Of a stretch of DNA of 64,000 nucleotides, positions 22,206-34,778 are shown piece after piece. Source of the DNA: Helicostylum pulchrum (lineage: Eukaryota; Mucoromycota; Mucoromycetes; Mucorales; Mucoraceae). The DNA lies in assembly GCA_025677825.1 (NCBI GenBank), contig JAIXMO010000007.1, positions 806,001-870,000 on the forward strand, given 5' to 3'. A model generated the notes under the pieces. It was not told where the DNA came from and did no database searches. It was given only the letters and a program-made list of their open reading frames with translations. The position numbers were made by a program, and so were the translations under genes. The first letter of the stretch is position 1. The number at the start of each line of letters is the position of its first letter.

Positions 22206-22551
22206 TGAGCACTTTTTTTTTCGCCCCGAAATATTTCAATCCTCATTCTTACGTAATTTTTTTAATCTGGTGTGTATATCAGGAGGGAATCAGCGAATCA
22301 TAGAGCCTGAATAAACAACAGGCATCTAAAAACCAAGATTTATTTACACATTATTAGTGCTATAAGGTGAAGACATTTACTGATACCAATTTGCAATATC
22401 CAATTCGCGTTTTTGTTATACGCTCTATTTTTTTTTGAATTTCTTGCATGAAACAAGTATATGATTAAATAGATCCATTTTATCAGCCTAAGCTGTATCT
22501 ATTCTATTTTTTTTTTTTATAGAATAAATCCCTTTTCCTTCCTTAAATACA

Positions 22552-23416
22552 ATGCATACCACCATTTGTAATTTTTTTTTATATGTACACTTTTTAAATG
22601 AATTCATGTGTATTTATTTTTCTTCATTTTTTTAGTATTTCTGTTTTCTCTATCTTCGTACAAAAGGATACCGTTCTTCAAGATTCACCAAACGTAACAC
22701 ATGCTTCAGTACCAACATCTCCTCCTGTTACGGTATCCTCAAAAACTTAATACAAAAAAATAATAATCAGGTATCCTCAAAAAATGGCATGGATTTGCTT
22801 TTTATCTCATTCTAATCCACATATTTTCTTCTAAATCTAGAAACCAAACCGTAGGTACAGAATGGGGGGCCCGTATAACCATTATACACAGTTAATTTCG
22901 TTTACTGACTGCATATTATTAAAGCTCTTAAGGAAGATACGATCATATCTCTTGATAATATTGAAACTAATCACAATTTGAAAGTTGATCTGAGAATTGT
23001 TCAAGACCAAATAGTCCAAAAATTCAATAAAGAGATCGATACTTCTGTCGCTGAAGCAACAAAAGATGATCCTGGAATTCAAAAATTCCAATCTGACCAT
23101 TGCAAGTTAATGGTAAAATGTAAATCTATCATTGACATGTACATCGGCAAAGGATTTGATACTGATAACGTCAATTGCGTATAAATTTGCGGTTTAGATA
23201 TAGTAATATCTAACGTTCGTCTGTCAGCACCAGGCCTGTATATTGGAGATGAAATTTTCTTCGGATCAGTCACGAATTCTCTTTCGAATCTGGAAAAATT
23301 GCTCGACGTAGCATTTAATCTTCTGGCCTTTCGGGTAAGTTTGTTCTTAAGAAGCAATTAATACATACTCATTTTTTTTTTTAGGATTCTATTGTACAGA
23401 ACAAGTCTTGCTACTA
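22552..23416 (+). pseudogene. Decayed gene with signal-peptide-like start
   Basis: Fragments in order: exon 1 (22552-22567) starts MHTTI; after a 68-nt intron the second exon (22636 on) continues LFLFSLSS, a signal-peptide-like core, then shifts frame into VQKDTVLQDSPNVTHASVPT and SPPVTVSS. A third block (about 22920-23334) reads ALKEDTIISLDNIETNHNLK and on through IVQDQIVQKFNKEIDTSV, one in-frame TAA after DNVNCV at 23182, then ICGLDIVISNVRLSAPGLYI and GDEIFFGSV. An intron at 23335-23384 precedes DSIVQNKSCY and a stop at 23416. One frameshift and one nonsense codon suggest a pseudogene of a small secreted or cell-wall protein. I do not recognise the family; a hydrophobic-surface-binding-like protein was considered without support. 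Confidence 0.45.
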
Positions 23417-23928
23417 AAAAAAACAAGCGGCCAGTAGTCAAAACGACAAGACGATAAAAAGCAACAAGTATAACAGGGCCACGGAAAAAAGGCTGGAACC
23501 TTTCAAAGTAGGAGTAGGTTCGAGGAACTTGGGTTGCTTTCCGCGACAGCCGATCGAAGTCACTTCCTCCTCCTCCTTCGAATCTCGTTGCTTAAAAAAT
23601 ACAAATATTCGGTTTCTTCCCCTAAAAAGAAAATTATTAAATAAAATACTATATCTATGCGGAAAAAAAAAAGTGTATGCGTATCAGAATAATAATAAAA
23701 AAAGTCAGTTTCAACTTAATGAGTTGGAATAAAATCAAAGGCAACATGTTTATGTATACGCTTAAAAACAAGATTTTTTTTACGATACTAAATAAACTAG
23801 TATTCATTACAGGTATAAAATCTAACTATCAATTTATAATAAAAAAAACAAGGAGGAGATAGAAATGTACAACGAAAGAGGAGGAGGAGGGTATAAATAA
23901 TAATACAAGGAAGGGGAAAAAAAAAAGC
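23417..23928. other. Spacer, 3' flank of ThrE-family gene
   Basis: About 510 bp, AT- and purine-rich. Short open frames only, none with similarity that I recognise. Confidence 0.35.
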
Positions 23929-25859
23929 TTAAAAACCCAAAAACACAGATCTTTTTCTACCCATAGGATAAACGACCAAATTAGATAAAAATAAACCCAA
24001 GGTTAAAGACAAGGCAATGCCGAGGACTTGAAACACAAAACTACCGGTATTATCCGAATTGGACCCATCAAATAGATGAATGGCACCTCTCACACCAATA
24101 CTTCCCGGTACAAGCACAATGATACCACCAATCAAGGGGACCAAAGCCAACCGTTTGGTGATACGGGAATAAATATTTCCAAATAACCCCAAGGCAAACG
24201 CGCCTGTACTAGGTGTGATGATGGAGGAAGGACCGGCGTATTTACCGACAAAGAAATGGACGGCGTAACCTATAGCGCTGTCTCCTACCATGGGTATCCA
24301 CTGTTTCATATCCGCTCCGTAGACGATACCAAAGCCAATGGTGGCTAAGGGTAAAAGTAAAAATGTCCACCAGGGACTGATACTATCTTGACAGGCGGTT
24401 AAAACATCGATTTCGAGTTCGGGATGGATTAAACGCCATATCGAACACCCGTATCCAATACCAAAGGCTAAAAAGAACACGTACATTACTGCGTAGACTA
24501 AATGTACTGTACCGCTAACTAAATTTTTGGCGGCTAATTCCATGACAGCGCAAGTTAAAGAGTAACCAGGTAAAGCAATGACAATCTTTTTTTTTTAAAA
24601 AAATAAAATAAAATACATGAGTCATTTAAATATAAGAAAGGGCGGAAAAAATGGATATACTTACAGCCGCCATTGATACAGCTACAAAACAAACATGCGG
24701 TTGTAAAGCCAGTGTAATAACAGCAATTGGAATTGTTACTATCATTTCAAAAACGTTTCCAAACATTGTAATTTTTTCAGAGATATAAGTTAATATGCCA
24801 ACTATTATAAAAAGTTTTTTTTTGGTTAGTAAAAAGTTTTTTTGTGAAAAGTTTTTTTTTTTTCGTGTTTTACCAACAAGGCCAAAAATAGCACTAACCC
24901 AGCAGTCGGTCCAAGATCCATTGAAAAACAGTGGAGCTACACAAGCCGAAGATAAAATGTAGCCAAGCATCAAGACCAGCGGGCTCCAAGTAGGAGGTGA
25001 ATCCATAATAGCGTCCAGTAACTCCGTTGCTTCGTCCAAGCTCAGCTCACCTTTGACAATGCGGTACACAATTAGGTTGGCACGTTCTAGTTTTCCAATA
25101 TCTAATGCCCTTGAACACCTTATTAAATGTGTTTCGGAAGTGTGTGTTTCCACATCACCAAATGTAACAATAATCAATCCCGGGATAATCGCATAGCTGC
25201 CATCTATTTCTAACCTTTTACCTACTTGATCCATAGCAGTTTCCTTTATTTTTTATAAGTATTTTTTCGTTGTTTTAATCGTAAAAAAAGAAAAAACTTA
25301 CTATTCGATGAGAAGGAGCTCCAGTTCTAACTAAACATTTACCAATTTTCATTATAAGGTCTTGGCGTTGCAAGATATCAGCAATTTCAGCGGCAATGAT
25401 CATACGTTGTGCAGCGACATCAGCGTCATAGGCTAATCCTAATTCGGCTTTATGAAGGTCTTCAAAGTACATGCTGTTACGAGCTGTCTGAGGTGAAGCA
25501 CCTACAGATTGTAATAGTGCTCGACTAGAGGCAATTGACTTTAAATTAGGTCTTGCTGGTGGTGTGGTAGGTTTTGTGGGATGACGAGAAGAAGAAGAAC
25601 GACTCTGTTCAAATAAATCTAATTTAAGCAGATTGGACAGGATACCGGCTCTACTTGGTTTACGACGGTTACGCTTACGAGTAACAGTATCAACCAAGTG
25701 GAAAGCGGTCTCTGTATGACTGGGTCGACGGTGCGCATCTTCTGATGCTTCAATGGTTTTTTCGCTGGCTTCGGCGAGTGAGGTGACGGATGAGTTTTGA
25801 CTGTATTCTAGGTCGAGTTCCGGTGGAGTTCTAGGTGCATGGAATTTACTACCTTCCAT
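23929..25859 (-). CDS. ThrE-family (Prm10-like, DUF1212) multispanning membrane protein
   Basis: Protein of 573 residues; exons on the minus strand 25302-25859, 24874-25243, 24665-24801, 23929-24585, sum a multiple of three. The N-terminal 150 residues are polar and disordered, with a basic KRNRRKPSR stretch. The ThrE N-terminal domain follows: AEIADILQRQDLIMKIGKCL, the RTGAPSHRIE motif, GSYAIIPGLIIVTFGD, then RIVKGELSLDEATELLDAI. About ten hydrophobic helices follow, including the second conserved half with FFVGKYAGPSSIITPSTGAF and PLIGGIIVLVPGSIGVRGA, which is the most conserved ThrE segment. Bacterial ThrE exports threonine; yeast Prm10 is a pheromone-regulated membrane protein of unknown substrate. 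No damage is visible. Confidence 0.88.
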
Positions 25860-26838
25860 TTTATGAAAAGGGTTGTAAAAACGGGATTTTTTTTTTAAAA
25901 AAGAAAAAAAAAAAAGAAAATGTCAAAAAGGTAAACCAACGTTATAAAAATAATATATAAGAGCGGCGATCCTATTTCTTTACCTGTCAAATTGCACCAA
26001 AAAGGACATTGAAAAACTATTGGATAATTTTCATGAGGTGAACAAATCAAAAAATACAGTTGAGCGGAGATGAATTAACAGAGAGAAGAAAAAGAGAGAG
26101 ACAACGGTTTAAAAAGGTTTTTGTAACTCTTTCTCTTTTTTTGGTACATGCAAATTGGAGAGTCGTGAGAAAGATTTTTTTCTGTACCTAGTGTAACCTA
26201 TAAAGAGTCACAGACAAACACACACACACACAATTAAAAAGAACGATCTCTTTTTTCCTTTTCGTATATACTTCCAAAACAGTATTTATTATTTACCGGT
26301 GAACGGTAATAAAAAAAAAAAAAAAAAAAAAAGTTCCAGAAAATTACGTATACTTGAGCCGAAAAAAAAAAATGATTTTTTTGCACGGTGATGTAGTTTA
26401 ATTCTGTTGTGTTCTTTTTAATGCAAAATGTTAGGTAACTATTTGTAATCGCAAAAAATACACGTATAAGTGAGGTCATGAAATAGTCAGGATGCCAATC
26501 ATGTTGGCGCATGTCACTGTATGAATTAAGAAAGGTTACCCTTTTCCCCAATACGTGTAACAGACCATATAGATCATTTTTTTCTTTTAAAAAAAGGGCA
26601 CTTTCCCAAAAACTGTCAATTTCTTAAAAATAGCATTGGATGTATATTTATAAAAAAAAAAGGTATTTTTTTTAATGATTAATTGGGGGAAAAGGGAGAT
26701 ATGTGGTAAATACAATAATAATAGGTGTGTAATATACAAAAAAAGAAGAAAATAATATGTACATAAAAAGATAACAGGGGAAACAATTGGGCTTTTGTTG
26801 ATTATTTGTTGTTGTTATTCGAGAATAATAATATATAT
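25860..26838. other. Gene-free stretch with homopolymers
   Basis: About 980 bp. A-runs near 25890-25920 and 26310-26332 and a short CA repeat near 26217-26233. No supported gene. Confidence 0.4.
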
Positions 26839-27081
26839 CTAGCACATAATCCTGCTAGGTTGAGTCATATAAGTACAATTGGAATCTTCACAAGTTTCTT
26901 CAAAAGCAGGAAATGAAAAATACATGTCTTGGAAAGGACTACTTTCTGTTGATGTTGTAGTTGATTTTCTTTCTAAATGCAAGTCTTGCGTATCATTACT
27001 TGAAGGCGATACAAGTAAAATTAAGTTCTTGACAAAAGAAGAGAATGAGTTGCGGCGAGTAGTAGTAGTATGAGAATCCAT
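26839..27081 (-). CDS. Small hypothetical protein, Ser/Thr-rich
   Basis: Possible single-exon gene of 80 residues: starts MDSHTTTTRRNSFSSFVKNL and ends TQPSRIMC. It has one short hydrophobic stretch (FVKNLILLVSP) and several Ser/Thr runs; no domain is recognised. The frame is open further upstream but only through Lys- and Phe-rich homopolymer translation, so 27081 is the likely start. Codon use is not obviously random. It is divergent from the kinesin gene with about 410 bp between. It may be non-coding. Confidence 0.35.
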   Translation of the reverse strand: MDSHTTTTRRNSFSSFVKNLILLVSPSSNDTQDLHLERKSTTTSTESSPFQDMYFSFPAFEETCEDSNCTYMTQPSRIMC

Positions 27082-27495
27082 CTTTTTGTTTATATAATTA
27101 TGATTGATTGCTGTGTAAATAAGATATAATAAAAAAAAGAAAGGATAAAGTAAAAAAGAATGGCTCTTTTTATAAAGTTTTTTTTTTTTGGTGTGTACGC
27201 CGGCATGATTCGTTAAGGCCAAAGCGAAAAAAAAAAGTACCCGATCCATTTTAGACTTGAAGGAAGAGCCTGGACTCTTTAAACTTGTTACACCTCTTTT
27301 CACTAAAATGGTGATTGCACATCCTCCTTTCAAACCAAAAAATGTACTTCTATTCGTACTCCGGCTACCGCAAAAAAAAAAAAAAACGTTTTTTTTTTTT
27401 TTTCTGTTCTGTACATTCACCTTTTTTTCTTTGTATAAACACCTACACACGAAAAAAAAAAAAAAAAAAAAAGACCTATACTCGTGACCGGTTTC

Positions 27496-28582
27496 ATGAC
27501 AACAACAACTGTCAGGTAGAAAAATAAAATTGATTCGCTTTCTTGTTTAAAAGTAACATTCTTTTGAGATTTTGTTTTTTTAGAGTGGCGTTGAGGGTTA
27601 AAAAACCCCTAGATTCTAATAATGAACAAGTAATTTCGTTTGTTAAAGATGAAGAAGCTCAAATTTATTTAGCAGAGAATAAATTGTTTACGTTTGATTT
27701 TGTGTATCCACCTTGTTCAACCCAACAGCATGTTTATGAGTCTAGTATCCTTCCTCTTTTAGATACATTTATAGAAGGGTAAGGACCTTTTTTTCGTACC
27801 TGATTTTTTGTACTAAAAAAACTCCGTTCTAGTGAAAATATTACAGTGCTTGCATACGGGTAAAGTAACTTATACACGCAAAAAAAAAAAAAAGGAAAAA
27901 GCTAATGTGTACTCAATATATTACTTAGTCAAGCAGGTTCGGGAAAGACATATAGTTTGGGAACAGGTTTAGAAATAAATGTAAAAGATCAAGGTAAGAT
28001 GATATAGTATATACAGTTTTAATTTTCTAACTAAAATTTTAATTTTTTAAAAAAAGGCATTATTCAGCGTTTCGCAAGCTCATTATTTAAACGAATGATT
28101 GAATACAGCAGTAAATCGTTGGGAAGAATATCATTTGAAATATCAGTATCGTATGTTGAATTAGTAGGCAATGAACATGTAAAGGACCTTTTAAATGCAC
28201 CAACCAATCAAGTACATCCTTTTGATACTACTACTAGTAGTGCCAGTAGTGATCATCCTTCAATCAGGGAAGACGTACAGGGAAATATCGTTTGGACGGG
28301 CATAAAAGTCAATTCAGTAAATGATGTATTAAGGTATATATATAAAAATGCATACTATTATTACATCTATTTATATTTTATTTTCTCTCTTTTTTTTTTC
28401 CTTAGTTTCTTAAAAAAGAAAAGTAGAACTGATATGATGAATGCATCATCATCATCATCTTTTATCTTTTCAATTATACTTGAACAACATGTTGAAAATG
28501 ATGATACTCTAGTTGATAATGATATACCGACTCATCTTGTATCAAAGTTCCATTTTGTTGATCTTGCAAGTTCACAAAGCGT

Positions 28583-28619
<37 letters not shown>

Positions 28620-30787
28620 TGTGTGTGTGTGTGTGTGAGAATACATACCAAGTTTATTCTAAAATATACAAAACTAATTTCTTTTCTTAAAAAAGACTTT
28701 AGCGGATGGACAAAAGGATGGTCTGTTCGCTTTAGGAAATGTTTTATCGGCTTTAGCAGATGAGTCTAGAAGAAAAAATCAGCATGTGCCTTTTAAAGAT
28801 AGTAAATTGACCAGACTTTTAAAAGATAGTTTGGGAGGAAATAGTCACACTCTTATGTTAGCTTGTGTTAGTCCTGATAGTTTGGATTATACAGAGACGC
28901 TAAACACTTTAAACTATACCAACCGTTTTCGCAATATACAAGTATACGAGGATGATCAACCTACAACACAACAACGAAATGACAATAATCAAGTCATATT
29001 ATTAAAGCAGGAAATCGATCAACTAAGACTATCTTTTCAAAATATTTCAAGAGAACTGAGTCAAGTACAACAAGAACGTGATGCACTTGTTTTGAAATTA
29101 GAAGAGACTCATCAAAGGCCGATCCAGACTCTTGACTATGAAAATGATCTAGATAGGCTGAAGATTCACCTCAATGAAACACAGCCCACGTTTGATTCAG
29201 TTCAACCGAGCCACCACGTTTTAAAGTCTGACAGTAATACCATAATCGTTTCATCCAAAGTACTACTTGATAACAAAAAGACCGTCTCGTCTTCTTCATC
29301 AACTAAAAGATTAAATACTAAAAAGAGACCTGTCGTTCATAGAATGAAATCAACACATTCTTCTAGTTTGCTAATAAAAAAGAAGCATCATCATCAAAAT
29401 ATGGACGAGTTGCTTGAATTGTTACGTCAAGAATATTTATTATCTGAAGATGATAGTACTACTTCACGTGATAAAAATGAAAAGGTAAGGAAAAAGAGAG
29501 GAGGGGCTTTCTTTTTGATTCTAAATTTTACTTAGCGGATATGCAAACTATATTTGTTGGTTTATTTTGGTCACAGTCAATAGATGAAACCGTATTACAT
29601 GAATCACGTGGTGATAATATAGATACAATGCAACACTTTGGTCATACCAGTCCGTCTTTTAGTTGCGAGAATAAAAAAGTTATGCCAGACACTTCCATTC
29701 TAGACGAGGATGAATTAGAAGCTTTGGTAAATATTATTTATTATTTATTATTATTAAGTATACTTATTTGTTTTTTTCTCCCAAGTCTGTTCCGTCTTGG
29801 TCAGATGCACCTAAATCTATCAATGGTTCTGCTAAACGTAAATCAATATCATTGGATTCTATGTGGGATGATACAGATAGTTCTATTACCACTTCCCGTA
29901 TGATGTCTACCACTACTACACATCAATGTTTTGTAAAACCTACTGCTGCTTCTCACAGTAAATCAAAAGATGTCAAGAGACAAAGTAGAAGCCTATTAAA
30001 GATGCTACATCAAATACAAGCCGATTTACTTGTCAAAAGAGAGTTAGTAGGACAGCTAGAAAGATCAGAAGACCAGTACTCTCAAATGAAGCTAAATTAC
30101 GAAGAGAGATTAAATGAATTGAAATGTCACTTGTTTGAAATACAACATCAACGCGATGCTGCTTTAAAAAAGACTGGTACAACAATTGTACCTGTTGCCG
30201 GCAAAACAACAGTGTTACAATTAAGAGAAAATAAGCAGGCGCAGGAGGTGCGTTCTCAGTATGAAGTTAAACTTAAACGACTTGTTACAGAAAATCAAGA
30301 ATTGCGGAAAAAATACACACAATCAACCCAATCGATTCAGACCTCTCGTGCCAAGGCAGAGGGTATCATTGGTCGTCTTCGTGCAGATATTGAAGGGCTG
30401 AAAATGGATAAAAAACAATTAAACAAGGGCATTAAAATGGAAACAGATAAATCGCGTGAAACAATCACCAACTATCAACAAAAGATACAGCACTTGAAGA
30501 GGCGCGAACTGGTCGCATTAGATCAAAAAAATAAACTCGACCAAGTCTATCAAGCCCAAAATCAAGTTTTGAAAAAAAGGACGGAAGAAACTGCTGCAGT
30601 TAACCTGCAGGTGAGACAGCTGACGAACGTTTTAAGAAGAGCTGCAAATGAAGGAACCTTTTTAAATGAAGTCAGTTTAGATAGGCTGTTAGCCGATGCT
30701 CATGGCCCTTCAGCTTCGCCTAAAAATAATATGCGTAGGCCTAGTAGCAGAATTTTAGGAAATTCTTCGGTTACTTCTGTAGAGTAA
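27496..30787 (+). CDS. Kinesin-4-like protein with atypical switch motifs
   Basis: Nine exons: 27496-27515, 27584-27778, 27833-27859, 27929-27993, 28057-28333, 28406-28580, 28696-29484, 29577-29726, 29786-30787; 899 residues, sum a multiple of three. The N-terminal motor has the P-loop GQAGSGKT (residues 81-88), [20 protein letters not shown] and [15 protein letters not shown], which are typical of kinesin-4 (KIF4/21/27). Switch I, normally NxxSSRSH, reads NASSSSSF (about 207-214), and switch II, normally DLAGSE, reads DLASSQ (247-252); the segment after it (usual EGxxIN) is shortened. A disordered linker follows, then a long coiled coil (about 620-860) with KIF4-like [15 protein letters not shown] and VLKKRTEE. 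The protein probably binds microtubules but its ATPase may be impaired (inference). Exon 3 is only 27 nt. The family assignment comes from the motor C-half and coiled coil. Confidence 0.85.
28588..28637. repeat. Compound (GA)n(GT)n microsatellite in kinesin intron
   Basis: About 15 GA units followed directly by about 10 GT units inside the intron 28581-28695. Confidence 0.95.
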
Positions 30788-31889
30788 GTGGTTTTTTTTT
30801 GTACTTTTTTTTTTTTTTTTTTGAACGAATTTTTTTGCGTGCATAAATTATAACGATGCAATGTTGATCATATCTCTCTCTCTCTCTCTCTCTCTCTTTC
30901 CTTGTTCCTTAACCCTTATAAACACACGCACACAAAATATAATATATATTTATATAATCTGTTCATTTTCTTCTTCTTTCTCTCTTACCCTTTTATTTTA
31001 CTTGCTCATTATTATTTATTTATTTTTACATAAAAAAACCCTTTTTTTTCAATCAAAGCAAGGAATTATTTATATACAAATATGTTAAGAATTAAAACTG
31101 TAGTTGATATTACACGCAAGTAATGTGGAGTATAAATAGTGCATGCATTAAAACATTGCATTCATGTGTATAAAAAAAATCCTACTTGAGCAAAAAAAAA
31201 AAAAAAAAAAAAAAGTGTATGTATATATATGGTTTGCCGAGCTATCTGCAATCTTTTATTCAAAGAATTAGGCTGGCCTCCCCTCAGTATGCAGAACTCG
31301 TAACAGTTACTATTCTAAAGAGAGTAACTATAAGGTAATAACAGGAGAAAGAAAAAAATAAGATTTTTTTTTAGAATCTACAACTTTTTCGTGTGGTTCT
31401 TTGCCAACTTTACGGATTGAAAAATTACGTAGGTAGGTTATTTTAAAATTTATCCGTTATCTATGTTTACCAATCATACAAACGCTACCGGCATAGTACT
31501 AATATCATCTATCACCGATTTAATAGGCAGATGGTTTTCACATGCAAACAATTAAACAACCTTATATGCCGAGATAGTCTTAAAAGCGCATTTACTAGTA
31601 GTACCACACAATTAAGAGAGAAATAATAATAATCCGATTATTAGACAAATTTTGATGACGTTTATTGTGTCAAATGAATGCAAAAGAAAAAGCGGGATAC
31701 GGAAAAAATTATTGGGTGGTGTCTGTCAGTCTCAACATACTGAAGGATAACTGCGTATAAATTATCCTTTGGGGTAAGGAAGTAAACAAACACTCATCAA
31801 CAACTTTTCCGTGCTCTTTTTTGAGCATGGCTTTTTCTCCAAATACTACTCTCTTTTTTCTGCTCAAGATATTTACCTTGATTGACCAA
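30788..31889. other. Gene-poor stretch after kinesin
   Basis: Includes a (CT)n tract at 30873-30898, an A-run of about 23 nt near 31192-31214, and otherwise AT-rich DNA. No gene seen. Confidence 0.4.
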
Positions 31890-32250
31890 TCAATTTTGAT
31901 GGAAAAAGGTATCTGTTCAGCTCTTTCTTGAAAATCAGGACTTATCTAGTAGCTTTGTTCAAGTCAAAGTGACCTGACATCTCCAAAAGTAAAATCTCCA
32001 ACTTGTTAAAGTCATAAAGACTTATACGATACCGTATGCCTTATAAAGCGATGGGTCGTCACTGCTAATTTCGAGCCCTTTCGATAATAACTTTCTACTC
32101 ATTGATCTGAGGGGTGTTTCACCTACTTTGAATTGCGGGACTCCTAAATATTTATTCAGACAGACAGTCTTTAAAAATGGATAAAGCAAAATGTCGTTAA
32201 ACATTGATTCTCCATCTTCAAAGACTTGTACATTATTGTAAATTAGCCGC
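31890..32250 (-). pseudogene. Relic of a repeated Mucorales-type protein family
   Basis: Minus-strand reading gives VQVFEDGESMFNDILLYPFL then KTVCLNKYLGVPQFKVG, RSMSRKLLSKGLEISSDDP and SLYKAYGIV, a frame change, then RISLYDFNKLEILLLEMSGH. I recall a repetitive, uncharacterised family in Mucorales genomes with an xKADGIV...LEILLLExSG core; the match is by memory and not verified. The D...E spacing is loosely reminiscent of PD-(D/E)XK nuclease folds, but no Lys follows the Glu, so that is speculation. The copy has a frameshift and an in-frame TAA (near 31935) and lacks both ends. Confidence 0.4.
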
Positions 32251-34778
32251 TTACATCGACCAGCCCTTTGGGGGCCCGATGGAAAGGCTGCTACTGCTGG
32301 ATTTTTTTTGTAAGTTGTTATTGCTGTATAATATTATATGGGAAATCTCTTAGTACACATACTATTCACACGCTTAGAAAAGAGGGTGCGGTAATTACCT
32401 TTATGAAGCGTTTTTTTTTTAAAAAGCAGCTCGATATCTATACGCTATCATAGTCGTGGTGGACCACATTTGAGTGCTCGTAACAAGTGCTCTGATGCGC
32501 GGCTGTTGTCAGAAGAAGAATATTATCCTTTTGTACGGCCATAAAAAAGAAAGCAAAGGCATTAGAAAAAGGCAGAATAATTGATATAAGATATAAATGT
32601 ACATGAGAAAAAAATAATACTTACTGGCATACACAATAAAAAAGAAAAAAGGATTATTTACGATAAAAAAAAAAGATTAATTTTATTACTTATGATAAAA
32701 TCCAGAGTCTATGAGTGAGCTTACTTTGATCAATTGACACAGTTTGAGCTCTTGCAGTGCCAATATTCATCGCATTTTTGTTCTTAGTGTTGGTACCCAT
32801 ATTAATCCTTTGAGAAAGTACATAAACCCAACAAGTCACTTTTTAAATTAGCTTTTTAAATTAATTTAGACACCATATCTTTCTCTTTATTTTACTGCGT
32901 ATTCCTGCGTTTTACAGAAGTATATACTGGTATATCCAAAGTTCAACATTATCAATGACTTTCTATAATTGAGGTTTTTTTTTCAAAAAATTAAATAATC
33001 TATGTCATACTCAGTATTTTTCTTTTTTCTCTTTGCCGGTTAAGATACGATGTATGCAGAAGGTTTTAAGAAGTGTTTAGATTTAATGCGTTTGCTCAAG
33101 ATTTAATAGCCTTTTCGACTGATATCACACACTACTGCGATACAGAGCTTTTTAGGTTTCCGCAAATTGGGTACCGAGAAAAAAAAAACTACTTTTACGA
33201 GGTAGTAAGAAGGAGTGTTACAATGACTAGCGGTTAACAACAGCTAGTTTTATTCACGCGACGAAGGGGTATATTTAAATTTGAGTCTATGTCTTATTGC
33301 TTATAAAGACAAATGTATAAGAAACAGACAAACAGTAGCGGCAAAAAAAAGACAGACAAGTACAAGTTATTTCTACCAACAAGCAATAAGAACAGTAACG
33401 AAGCAAAACAATCCCGATAGGCAACTGCCTTAAAAAGAATACAAACACAAGACTTGTATTAATTATTCGAGATAGACAACTCTTGTCGCGTTGTGTATTA
33501 GGAAATCTACCAAGCATACGGAGATTGTTCACAACCGAATTACCCCTATACCTTACAATGTCCTACGATATAGAAGCAGCAGTTACAGGGATTGTGATTA
33601 AAAAATAAAATCATTTTTCCTGCACCATTGCGTTTGGTTCGCAGTGAAGAAGAAATAAATGACCTATTAAAAAAATAGTAAAATTAATAATATGATATAG
33701 TTCAGATAAAATTACCAGTCATTCCAAGGTAAGAGGTTTTGAGTGTATTTTTTAAATTATAAACCGTTTTTTTAACGCCAATCAGCTGGTCAAAATTTTA
33801 CCTACTTCTTTTAGTAACGCGGTTCTGATCTTTTATACTTCACGTGCAATCATATGATTTGAAACGCTGTAAGGTTTATTAGATAATAAGATATCTTTTA
33901 AGTTTGTTTAAACTATTCATATTATTTGCATATATATTTTTTAGAAATAAGAAGAATATCGACGATTAAGGTTGCGCGCCATTTTGAAGTAAAAAAAAAA
34001 AAAAAGTTCTCAGTGGTATCCGAGACTCTTAATCTTAATATGGCATATTTGTAACATACAGGAGAGGGAAATTTTAGTAATTATTTTCTAGTTATAAACA
34101 AAGAGATGATTTTAGCTGCGGATCAATAAAAATAAGGAGTGATCTAATCTAAACGAACAGTATTACTTTCCTGACAAAGTACCTTTATACTGAAGGATCG
34201 TATCTTATGGTAGCACTGTAACGTTCAGGAACAGCTGTAGGTACGATTCTAAGTATACTACCATTAATATGTTTAGGTACAATGCAGGGAAGTTGCTATC
34301 CAAGTTCAAGCTAGATATCAAGAAACTACGTATCCTGCATAGATAAGTTTCTACAAAAAATTGTCAAGTTGGGTCTACATATCAAACACAAAGTTGAAAA
34401 ATCAAATTTAGTCCCAAATTTCATGTAGTAATCAATCAAGGAAAGCAACAACATGGCCTTGTGCTACACAATTTCTATAACCGAGTCAAAAAAATTATTT
34501 AGGCCACTTTACTGGGACCGTATCACAAAAAAAAAATACATTTCAACTGAAATGCTTCACAAACCAAATGAAATTAGCCAATCATATGTTTTCTTACCTT
34601 AATTATTTATTTTGTCATGATAAGTCTCAATACTAAAAGAAGAGGTGTAACACATTCACTCCTAAAAATAATATAAGTTCGTACTCCCTAAAAAAAAAAT
34701 TTACTATTGTTTCATCATTTCTTTTTAAAAAAAAAAACTTCTCTTTCTCTTTCACTTTTATATATATATATTTTCAAT
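32251..34778. other. Long gene-free stretch
   Basis: About 2.5 kb with only short frames and scattered homopolymers. The frame at 33287-33532 (minus) has no convincing composition. I found no gene, RNA or intact element. Confidence 0.4.

Noticed and set aside
33287..33532. 81-codon minus-strand frame
   Set aside because: Composition is unremarkable, no homology recognised and no transcript-like context.
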